A stretch of DNA of 64,000 bases, from the NCBI RefSeq assembly GCF_028640845.1, contig NC_080542.1, positions 15,517,901-15,581,900 on the forward strand, written 5' to 3'. This document shows positions 25,192 to 34,816 of this stretch, piece after piece (the first letter of the stretch is position 1; every line of letters begins with the position of its first letter). Position numbers and translations under genes: made by a program. A model generated the notes under the pieces. It was given only the letters and a program-made list of their open reading frames with translations. It was not told the origin of the DNA and did not search any database. This DNA comes from Ahaetulla prasina (taxonomy: Eukaryota > Chordata > Lepidosauria > Squamata > Colubridae).

Positions 25192-25200
25192 ATTTAAATA
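20655..25200 (+). mobile_element. L2-type LINE, near full-length copy with 5' region and endonuclease
   Basis: Plus strand, about 4.5 kb. CpG-rich 5' region (20655-21600) with short tandem repeats (15-bp agcggagccctgccc units at 20978-21022). AP endonuclease ORF at 22049-22900 with LMLCNARSVANKA, VTETWLGTEGG, VMGDFNLP, LDLIFVSGQW and WSDHSL. Linker ORF 22867-23550. RT from about 23640 is full of small deletions (YADDTQL near 24160-24185). 3' end ccgccctgagtcctttggga and (AAAT)n to 25200. Inactive because of the RT lesions. Confidence 0.85.
20770..21567 (+). other. GC-rich 5' region of the L2 with an unrecognised 265-codon ORF
   Basis: Rich in Arg, Gly, Pro and Ala with short repeats; open in several frames on both strands, as expected for CpG-rich DNA. 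No domain recognised. Treated as 5'UTR/promoter of the LINE, not a gene. Confidence 0.55.
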
Positions 25201-25209
25201 AATTTTATA

Positions 25210-27300
25210 AATAAATTATTTAAATTATTTTGGTTCTCCGAGGAGCTGAGAGGGATGAAGCACCGGAGAAGACGCCTAGAGAGTTCCTGGAGGTCTTTGA
25301 GCTGATCAACACTGTGAAGTCCTATAATAGGGCTTACCTAATGGCATTGAGGGAAGCGAGGCATAGCTACGCCTCCTCCCTCATTGAATCGGCAGATAAC
25401 CACCCAGCCGCCCTGTTTCGGGTGACTCGTTCCCTCCTTCACCAGGGGGAGCGGGATGACCCGTTGCAGGGACGTGCTGAGGAGTTTAACGGTTATCTAT
25501 ACGATAAAATCGTTCAGCTTCGGGATGGTCTGGACCAAAATTGCGGTGACTCAGGTGAGACGGCTGAGGGTGGTCTTGGTGACATTTTATGGGATGAGTT
25601 TGACCTTGTGGCTCCCGAGGACATGGACAGGTTGTTGGGTAGGTTGAATGCCACCACGTGTTTACTGGACCCGTGCCCCTCCTGGTTGGTGCTGGCCGCT
25701 CAGGAGGTGACACGAGGCTGGCTCCAGGCAATTACAAGTGCTTCTTTGGTGGAGGAGTCTTCCGCTGCCTTGAAAGAGGCGGTGGTGAGACCCTCCTCAA
25801 GAAGCCTTCCTGACCCGGCTGTTTTAGGTAATTATCGTCGGTCTCCAACCCGCTCGCGAAGGTTGTAGAGAGTATGGTGGCATATCAGTTTCCCTTACAC
25901 CTGGATGAAACTGTCTATCTAGACCCGTTCAAGTCCGGTTTCCGGCCCGGTTACAGCACTGAGACGGCTTTGGTCGCCTTGGTGGATGGTCTCTGGAGGG
26001 CCAAGGATAGGGGTTGTTCCTCTGCCCTGGTCCTATTAGACCTCTCAGCGGCTTTTGATACCATCGACCATGGTATCCTGCTGCGCGGTTGGAGGATTGG
26101 GAGTGGGAGGCACCGTTTATCGGTGGTTCTCCTCCTATCTCCGATCGGTCTGAGCGGTGTTGACAGGGGCAGAGATGGACTCAGGCGCCTCACTTGTGGG
26201 GTGCCGCAGGGTCGATCCTCTCGCCTTCTGTTCAACATCTATATGAAGCCGCTGGGTGAGATCATCAGTGGCTTCGTGTGAGGTACCAGCTGTACGCTGA
26301 TGACACCCAGCTGTGCTTTTCACACCGGGCCACCCCAACGAAGCTATCAAGTGCTGTCCCGGTGTTTGGAGGCCGTGCGGGTCTGGATGGGGAGAAACAG
26401 GCTCAAGCTCAATCCTCCAAGACAGAGTGGCTGTGGATGCGGCATCCCGGTACAGTCAGCTGAGTCCACGGCTGACTGTTCAGTCATTGGCCCGATGGAG
26501 AGTGCAACGCGTCCTCCTGGATGAACGGCTGTCTTTTGAAGATCATTTGACGGTCTCCAGGAGAGCTTTCACCAGGTTCACCTGGTGCGCCAGTTGCGCC
26601 TTTCTAGACCGGGATGCCTATGCACGGTCACCACGCCTCGTGACGTCTCGCCTGGATTACTGCAATGCTCTCTACATGGGGCTCCCTTGAAGGGCATCCG
26701 GAGACTGCAGTTAGTTCAGAATGCGGCTGCACGGGTGATAGAGGGAGCCCTCGTGGCTCCCGATGACACCTATCCTGCAGACTGCACTGGCTACCTGTGG
26801 CCTTCGGGTGCGCTTCAAGGTTTTGGTAACCACCTTTAAAGCGCCCATGGCATAGGGCCGGGTTACTTACGGGACCGCCTACTGCTACCGAATACCTCTC
26901 ACCGACCGTGCACTCTCACAGAGAGGGACTCTCAGGTGCCGCCAGCTAGGCAATGTCGTCTGGCAACCCGGGAAGGGCCTTCTGTGGGGCTCCCACCTCT
27001 GGAACGAACTCCCCCCAGGACTCCGTCAACTTCCAGACCTCCGAACCTTCTGTCGCGAGCTTAAGACACACTTATTCATCTGTGCAGGACTGGACTAGAT
27101 TTTAAATTTATAGGGGTTTTAATTAGTTTTAATATTTATATCATTTTTTAAGAATCGGGCTTTAGAATAAGTTTTTTAAATGTTATTTTTAATTTGTATA
27201 TAAATGTTTTTATCTGCCTGTGAACCGCCCTGAGTCCTTTGGGAGATAGGGCGGTATACAAATACGAATAATAAATAAATAAATAAATAAATAAATTATA
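25210..27300 (+). mobile_element. Second L2-type LINE copy in tandem (linker, RT and 3' end)
   Basis: Repeats the content of 23125-25200: the same linker (LYDKIVQLRDGLDQNCGDS), an RT with CGVPQG and YADDTQL, and the same 3' tail with (AATA)n. Starts abruptly with ttggttctccgaggagctga. It has its own small deletions. Same order and strand as the first copy. Confidence 0.85.
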
Positions 27301-27364
27301 TAAATAAAATTATTTAAATCAATTATATAAATAAAATTATTTAAATCAATTATATAAATAAAAT

Positions 27365-28490
27365 AACAGAATGCACCCGCACTGCATATAGAACATTAAT
27401 ACAATTGAATGAGTCCAGAGATATGTCACAAGAACAGTCCTCCACTCCTCTGCTTGCAACAGAATACCTTATGCCATCAGACTTCAAATTTTGGGCTTAG
27501 ACAATTTAGAACTATGCCACCTTTGGTCCGACCTAAGCATAGTACATAAAATTATCTGCTACAATGTCCTACCCATCAATGAATACTTCAGCTTCAACCG
27601 CAACAATACACGAGCACACAATAGATACAAACTCAAGGAAAACTGCTCCAAACTCGATTGCAGAAAATACAACTTCAGCAACAGAGTGGTCAGTGCCTGG
27701 AATGCACTACCTGACTCTGTGGTTTCTTCTCCAAACCCCCAAAACTCTAACCTTAGACTGTCTAAGGAGGTTCTGCAACCCAACAAGAAAAACACAGACT
27801 TCAGAGGATAATTAGAACTGCAGAAAAAATAATTGCCACCAACTTGCCTTCCATTGAGGACCTGTATACTGCACGAATCAAGAAGAGGGCCGTGAAAATA
27901 TCTGCAGATCCCTCGCATCCTGGACATAAACTGTTTCAACTCCTACCCTCAAAACGACGCTATAGAGCACTGCACATCAGAACAACTAGACACAAGAACA
28001 GTTTTTTCCCGAAGGCCATCACTCTGCTAAACAAATAATTCCCTCAACACTGTCAGACTATTTACTGAATCTGCACTACTATTAATCGTTTCATAGTTCC
28101 CATCACCAATCTCTTTCCACTTATGACTGTATGACTATAACTTGTTGCTGGCAATCCTTATGATTTATATTGATATATTGATCATCAATTGTGTTGTAAA
28201 TGTTGTACCTTGATGAACGTATCTTTTCTTTTATGTACCCTGAGAGCATATGCACCAAGACAAATTCCTTGTGTGTCCAATCACACTTGGCCAATAAAAT
28301 TCTATTCTATTCTACTGTCAACCTCACCCCATTCCTAAGAGGTCTGTAAGGGGCATGCATAAGCACGCCAGCGTGCCTACCATCCCTGTCCTAATGCTTC
28401 CTTTTATTCGTATCCATTTCATATATTCATAAGCATGTTTATACTTATATCTGTTATCTTATACATGTTTGATGAAATAAATAAAATAAA
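27365..28490 (+). mobile_element. CR1/L3-like LINE 3' part, split by a nested LINE
   Basis: RT C-terminus LGLDNLELCHLWSDLSIVH and [15 protein letters not shown] at 27490-27760; its own 3' UTR (ggggcatgcataagcacgcc) resumes at 28320-28490. Same family as 4347-5402 and 29720-31149. Confidence 0.8.
27763..28313 (+). mobile_element. Nested snake-type LINE tail ending in (ATTCT)n
   Basis: Encodes PSIEDLYTARIKKRAVKISA and RHKNSFFPKAITLLNK then stop, followed by the 3' UTR with acttggccaataaaattcta. Flanked by actgtc at 27757-27762 and 28314-28319, a likely 6-bp target duplication. Links this 3' UTR family to a coding region. Confidence 0.8.
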
Positions 28491-28494
28491 ATAA

Positions 28495-28990
28495 AGAATA
28501 AGGGTTGGAAGGTCTTCTAGGGCAACCCCCTGCCCAAGCAGGAAACCATCCATCATTTCAGACAATGATTGTGCAATCCCTTCTTAAAAACCTCCAGTGT
28601 TGGAGTCCCCACAACTTCTGGAGGAAGTTGTTCTACTGATCAATTTTTCTAACTGTGAGGAAATTTCTTCTTATTTCTAGATTGTTTCTCTCCTTGATTA
28701 GTTTCCATCCACTGCTTCTTGTCCTGCCTTAAGCTGGTTTGAAGAGTTGGGTGACTTCATCTTCTTTTTGGCAGCTCCTTAAATATTAGAACACTGCTAT
28801 CACCCCAATCTTTCTTTTCATTAAACTAGGCATATCCAATTCCTACAACTGTTTTAAAACATTTGTTTTAGACTCCAGTCCCCTAATCATCTTTGTTGTT
28901 CTTGTTCTGCACTTTTTCTAGAGTCTCAACGTTTTTTAAAAATTGTGGTGATTAAAACTGGATGCAATTATTATTATTATCAGTTCTTCA
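28495..28990 (-). mobile_element. CR1 remnant in intron 3 of locus B
   Basis: Same remnant as 2386-2885 in gene A, including ttggaaggtcttctagggca. Shared ancestral insertion. Confidence 0.8.
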
Positions 28991-29431
28991 TAGTCCATTC
29001 ATGGTTTCTCTGGTAAGATCTTCATCCGGAAATGCCCTAAACTGTGGGTGGGATTGCACTTTCAATAATCAAAGAATTGACTAAATGCAAACTTGTTGCC
29101 CCAATTAAAAAAAAAAACATATTGAAGAAACAACTGCTTCAGTTCATCACATTAAGGCAAAAGATCATTTCCTACTCTTTACTTAGAGACTGACCTAGTG
29201 GCAATTTACTTCATGAATAGAAGCATTGTATATCCTAAGGCAAGTGGCTATAATTTTGTAGAATTACCTTTGCCATTTTAATATGAACACATTTATACTT
29301 CAGCTGGTTAAGCCATTACTACATTTCACCTTTAGACCAAATGTCAAAAGCCCTAGAGGATATTATTTGTTAGAGATTATGGAGAGATGTTGCAACTACA
29401 GATATGGTGGTTACTCCACTAGCAAGCTTAC

Positions 29432-31713
29432 CTGCCACCACATATGATTGTGGAAATATTTCCTTCCTTCTTTCACTGTTGTTATCCCCCTGGATTTGGA
29501 TAGAGAGAGTGATTGTAAAGCATGTGCCACAGCATAGACTGCATTGTAAATATTGTAACTCTGTCCACTCATCCGTGTTTCAAACACAGATGTGGGAAGG
29601 GTCTCTAGTTTCTCCTGTCCAGTACATTTCTTCTCAGATGTCTCAGTTTTTGAATTTGGGAAGATACATTCAAATGCCTGTTCCCAAAAATCTTTCCGAA
29701 AATGATCATGTTGGTTGTTTTATTTTATTTTTTATTTTATTTTATTTTATTTATTTTGTCACAACAATATATGTAGGAATCATACAAAAGATTATATAGT
29801 ATATAAACATATATGGGTAAATATAAGGAGGTATAAGCATATATATAGAACGAAGAAAAGAAAAACAATAGGACAGGAACGGTAGGCACGTTTGTGCGCT
29901 TATGCATGCCCCTTATGGTCCTCTTAGGAATGGGGTGAGGTCAATAGTAGAAAGTTTTTGGTTAAAGCTTTTAGGATTATGGGAAGAGACCACAGAGTCA
30001 GGTAAAGTGTTCCAAGCACTGATGATTCTGTTACAGAAGTCATATTTTCTGCAATCTAGATTAAAGCGGTTGACATTAAGTTTAAATCTATTAGTTGCTC
30101 TAGTATTATTGCAATTAAAGCTGAAGTAGTCTTTAACCGGAAGGACATTACAATAGATGATTCTGTGAGTTAAGCTTAGGTCTTGTCGAAGGCGACGGAG
30201 TTCCAAGTTTTCTAAACCTAGGATTTCAAGTCTGGTGGGATAGGGTATTCTATTGTTTTCAGAGGAATGGAGAACTCTTCTTGTAAAATATTTCTGGACA
30301 CGTTCAATAGTATTGATGTCAGAGATGTGGTGAGGGTTCCAAACAGGCGAGCTGTATTCTAGAATTGGTCTAGCAAATGTTTTATATGCTCTAGTTAATA
30401 GTGTGGTGCTTTTGGAAAAGAGACTACGCAAGATTAGGTTTACAACTCTTAGAGCTTTTTGCTATGTAATTGCAGTGGGTTTTGGCATAGATCATTTGAC
30501 ATGAAAACTCCAAGGTCTTTAACGGATGGGGTCATCTGTAAGGTAATGTCCATCTAGTATGTACTTAGTTTTGGGTTCTTTTTCCTATATGTAAGACTGA
30601 GCATTTGCTGGTTGAAATTTGAGCTGCCAATTTTAGACCAAGCGTTAGATGATCAAGGTCGTTTTGAATGATAGAAGTATTGTCTGTGATGTTAAATAGT
30701 TTGACATCATCAGCAAAGAGAACACAATTACTTGAGATATGGTCACAAAGATCATTAATGTATAGTATAAAGAGTGTTGGTCCAAGAACGCTGCCTTGAG
30801 GAATGCCACTCTTGACAGGAACAGGATTTGATAGAGCATTGCCAATTTTGACCACTTGTTGTCTGTTAGACAGAAAAGCAGATATCCATTTGTGGAGGGG
30901 TCCTGAGATGCCATAGGATATTAGTTTTAGGAGAAGTTTATCGTGTACTACTGAGTCAAAAGCTTTGCAGAAGTCTATGTAGATTGCATCTATTGATTTG
31001 CCTTGATCAAGATTTGAAGTCCATATGTTTTTGCAGTGCAGAAGTTGTAAGTTACATGATAATTTTTTTCTGAAACCAAATTGTTTGTTGGAGAGTAGGT
31101 TGTTTGTTTCTAAGTATGAGGTAATGGATTGGTTGATGATAGATTCCATGTTTGGATTTAGGTTTTGGAAAAAATCCTGGAAGTGTTGGACCTCCTTTGT
31201 GTGAACTGAAAAGGATAAAACACCGTGTAGGAAATGGATGTCCAGAGATTTATCAAAGGAGTTTGAAGAATAATCTGTCTGAGTGGATGTAATCAAGATT
31301 TTTTTCTTTCTTGGTATGTTCTCCACTTCTGAAAACTGGAGGACACTTCTCAGATATGATATGGAGCAAATTTCACCATATACGATTATCACGTTGGCTG
31401 TGCTGTTCATGAGAACCTTGTATAAATATAGTCCTTTGTCTATGAAATCAGTGAAATCACTGTAAAAAGCTACATTTGGTAACTCTGCTATGAATTCAGT
31501 GCAGATGCCATGTTCAGAAAATGTGGGGAGCACCTCTTGTATAAATCTCTCTCCTTTGTCATCATTTACCACAAGAATTCCAATCCAAATCCATCTAAAA
31601 TATAACAATAGTTTCAGGAGGCCCTCATCTTCATGCGATTCATCCGGAAACATTTGTTGAAAGAAAATTGATTGAGTCTTTTTATCCATGACTGGAGCAG
31701 AACCATAGGTCAA
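29432..31713 (-). pseudogene. Locus B exon 3, split by a LINE
   Basis: Two exon pieces, 31150-31713 (564 bp) and 29432-29719 (288 bp), sum to 852 bp, the length in gene A. Neither has a frameshift. Between them lies 29720-31149. The receptor frame runs straight into the LINE's RT frame, making a 382-codon chimeric ORF at 30565-31713. Confidence 0.93.
29720..31149 (-). mobile_element. CR1/L3-like LINE inserted in V2R exon 3
   Basis: Minus strand, 1430 bp. RT blocks [40 protein letters not shown] and [12 protein letters not shown], then a C-terminal ORF 29913-30431 ([33 protein letters not shown]). The 3' end is the ttttatttta run at 29719-29755. 5'-truncated at the fingers of the RT. No clear target duplication. 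Confidence 0.92.
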
Positions 31714-32110
31714 CTACAGAAAGGTAAACATATGCAATTTCAAAGGTGAGCCTCTGGAAATGTGTAAATTTATCTGAGTCTTTGGTTAGCCTTATTCTTA
31801 TATACTGAAACACTATGCAACTAGTTGTGTTTAGTTAGGAATATCAACCACAATGTCACTCTTAAGGTATCAGTAAATATTTTTTTCCTGGAAGTAACAC
31901 CCCCACTGTCTATGCAGAATTACTCATTAGTCATGCAGCTCTGCTGATCCTATCAAGCAAAAATAAAAAATAAAAAAAAAATCTAGGAATCTGAAAATTT
32001 TCTCCCTTCTAAAGAGAGAAGACTACAGACTTCTGGGATGGTATGGCAAAGTAATAATAATAATAATAATATAAATATTATATAAATAATATATCTCCAG
32101 CATCTCTTAC

Positions 32111-32397
32111 CTGAGGAACTTTATAGATGCACAATACAGTTGCCATGTGAAGAGCGATGTCAGGTGCTCCAATAACTGCAGCCAAATATTGGGGGACGCC
32201 ACACTTGTAATTAAGGATGAATTTTCCCTGACTGAAAGACAGCAACATTTGAGGCAAAGTAAGTCCAACCTGGACTAAAATTGCTGTTAAAAATGTGGAA
32301 GCCCAGCGTGACATTGGGTAGAATCAGGGGATTTTCATTAATCTCTTTGAGAGAAAATGCTAATCCCAGGACAAGCTGGTAATTCTGAAAAACTATT
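32111..32397 (-). pseudogene. Locus B exon 2 with +1 frameshift
   Basis: 287 bp against 286 bp in A and C. An extra T within 32248-32250 (plus strand acatttgagg, others acattgagg) moves the frame: the protein reads GWTYFAS then leaves the V2R frame, which resumes as [16 protein letters not shown] in another frame. Confidence 0.9.
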
Positions 32398-32469
32398 CTG
32401 TAAAACAATTTTTTTAAAAATCCATTAAGAAAACTCTGCTTCACATTATGACATTTGCGATGTTTCAGT

Positions 32470-33436
32470 ACAATAGCACAACAATTTCAGGCCCAGTACT
32501 CTTCAACATCTTCATCAATGACTTGGATGAGGGGATAGATGGGGAACTCATCAAATTTGCAGATGACACCAAGCTGGCAGGAATAGCCAACACTCCAGAA
32601 GATAAGCTCAAGTTACAGAAAGATCTTGACAGACTTGAACATTGGGCGCTATCTAACAAAATGAAATTCAACAGTGAAAAAAGTAAGGTTCTACATTTAG
32701 GCAAAAAAAATGAAATGCACCAGTATATGTGGCACCTTGCTCAATAGTAGTAACTGTGAGAGGGATCTTGGAGTCCTAGTGGATAACCATTTAGATATGA
32801 GCCAGCAGTGTGCAGCAGCTGCTAAAAAAGCCGACACAGTTCTGGGCTGCATAAACAGAGGGATAGAATCAAGATCACGTGAAGTGTTAGTGCCACTTTA
32901 TAATGCCTTGGTAAGGCCACACTTGGAATATTGCATCCAGTTTTGGTCGCCACGATGTAAAAAAGATGTTGAGACTCTAGAAAGAGTGCAGAGAAGAGCA
33001 ACAAAGATGATTAGGGGACTGGAGGCTAAAACATATGAAGAACGGTTGCAGGAACTGGGTATGTCTAGTTTAATAAAAAGAAGGACTAGGTGAGACATGA
33101 TAGCTGTGTTCCAATATCTCAGGGGTTGCCACAAAGAAGAGGGAGTCGGGCTGTTCTCCAAAGCACCTGATGGTAGAACAAGAAGCAATGGGTGGAAACT
33201 GATCAAAGAAAGAAGCAACTTAGAACTAAGGAGAAATTTCCTGACAGTTAGAACAATTAATAAGTGGAATGACTTGCCTGCAGAAGTTGTGAATGCTCCA
33301 ACCCTGGAAATTTTTAAGAAAATGTTGGATAACCATCTGACTGAGATGGTGTAGGGTTTCCTGCCTGGGCAGGGGGTTGGACTAGAAGGCCTCCAAGGTC
33401 CCTTCCAACTCTGTTGTTATATTATATTATATTATA
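32470..33436 (+). mobile_element. CR1 LINE C-terminal part in intron 1 of locus B
   Basis: Plus strand: [67 protein letters not shown], then the CR1 3' end and a ttata tail. Absent from gene A intron 1. Starts mid-RT (5'-truncated). Confidence 0.88.
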
Positions 33437-34243
33437 ATATTTTGGGGAATATGTTTTAGTGCAATGTACAGGTAGTCCTTGATTTACAACCATTTATTTA
33501 GTGACCATTCAAAATTACAACAGCACTGAAAAAAGGGACTTTTTACCATTTTTCACACCTTGCACCACCCCCATGACCATGTGATCAAAATTCAAACACC
33601 TAGCAACTAACTCACATTTATGAGGGTTGCAGTGTTCTAAGATCATGTTATCACCTTTTGTGACCTTCTGACCAACAAAGTCAATGTGGAAGCCAGATTC
33701 ACTTAACAATCATGTCTCTGACTTAAAGACTGAAGGGAGTCACTTAAGAACATTGGCAAGGAAAATGGGGCAAAACTCACTTAACAAATGTCTCACTGAG
33801 CAACAGAAATTTTGGGCTCAATTTTGATTGCAAGTTGAGGACTACTTGTATTTAGTATTCCGTTCAGATTCTCAAAAATACAGACCAAAATATTAGCATG
33901 TTTATATATCTCCAGGACCTGGAATGATTTTTAAGAAAAAAAAATTGCAATTGGACCCATTATTTCTGAAAAAATTAGAAAGGCTCGGTATCAAACTCCA
34001 GCTGTTAAGAATGGTTTCTATCAAGAAGAAAAATACTGAATTTTGATACTAGAAATATCAAATGAAAAAAACATATGTGCTCCCACCTAGATATTAGTGG
34101 AAAATCTTCATGAATTTACCCTTATTTACCTCAATATTTACATTTAATTCTTGTTACATAAGATTTCTTGGAATAGAAATTTGGCTTTTTTCAAATTTAT
34201 GTGGAAGCTTATAAATAAATAGAGGCAGCCTATTTAAGATTAC
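33437..34243 (-). other. Intron 1 of locus B, unique part
   Basis: Aligns with gene A intron 1 (5930-6380 and 7520-7640). Nothing else recognised. Confidence 0.55.
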
Positions 34244-34256
34244 TAGAAAATATTTT

Positions 34257-34591
34257 ATTTATTTATTTATTTTATTTATTTATTAAATTTTTATACCGCC
34301 CTTCTCCAGAAGGACTCAGGGCGGTTTACAGCCATAATAAAAACAACAGCAATATACACATAAAACCATAGTTTAAAAAACTTATTATACAAATGGCCGA
34401 ATTAAAACATTTAGAATAAAACCCCAAATTTAAAATGTTAAAACATTAAAACTAATTAAAATCCTATTAAAATCCTATGCCAGTCCTGCGCGAACAAACA
34501 AATAGGTCTTCAGCTCTCGGCGGAAAGTCCGAAGGTCCGGCAGTTGCCGAAGTCCAGGGGGAAGTTTGTTCCAAAGGGTAGGAGCCCCCAC
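34257..34591 (-). mobile_element. L2 3' tail with 12-bp target duplication
   Basis: Minus-strand tail (ttataccgcccttctccaga) and the last coding residues. Flanked by agaaaatatttt at 34245-34256 and 34592-34603. The empty site is seen in gene A near 7643. Confidence 0.85.
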
Positions 34592-34652
34592 AGAAAATAT
34601 TTTGAGCAATGACCAGAACTTGAAAATAAAGTATAAAGTGATCATGTACTTG

Positions 34653-34816
34653 CATAAGTCTATCTTATTTATTTATTTACATTTATTTATTTACATTTAT
34701 ACCCTGCCCTTCTCCGAAGACTCAGGGCGCCTTACACTATGTTAAGCAATAGTCTTCATCCTATTTGTATATTATATACAAAGTCAACTTATCTTGAAGT
34801 CCCTGAGAAGGATGTT
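34653..34816 (-). pseudogene. 3' end of locus B exon 1, broken by a SINE tail, with GC donor
   Basis: The last exon 1 bases are at 34653-34667 and 34789-34816, with a SINE tail between. The donor reads GCAAGT instead of the GTAAGT of gene A (base 34652 differs). Confidence 0.85.
34668..34788 (-). mobile_element. SINE tail inserted in exon 1 of locus B
   Basis: Tail of the tRNA-SINE/L2 type (ccctgcccttctccgaagac) in minus orientation with (ATTT)n end. tatctt on both sides may be a 6-bp target duplication. Confidence 0.8.

Noticed and set aside
30565..31713. A real V2R-reverse transcriptase fusion gene
   Set aside because: The fusion is a chance continuation of frame across a LINE insertion in a locus with several other inactivating lesions.
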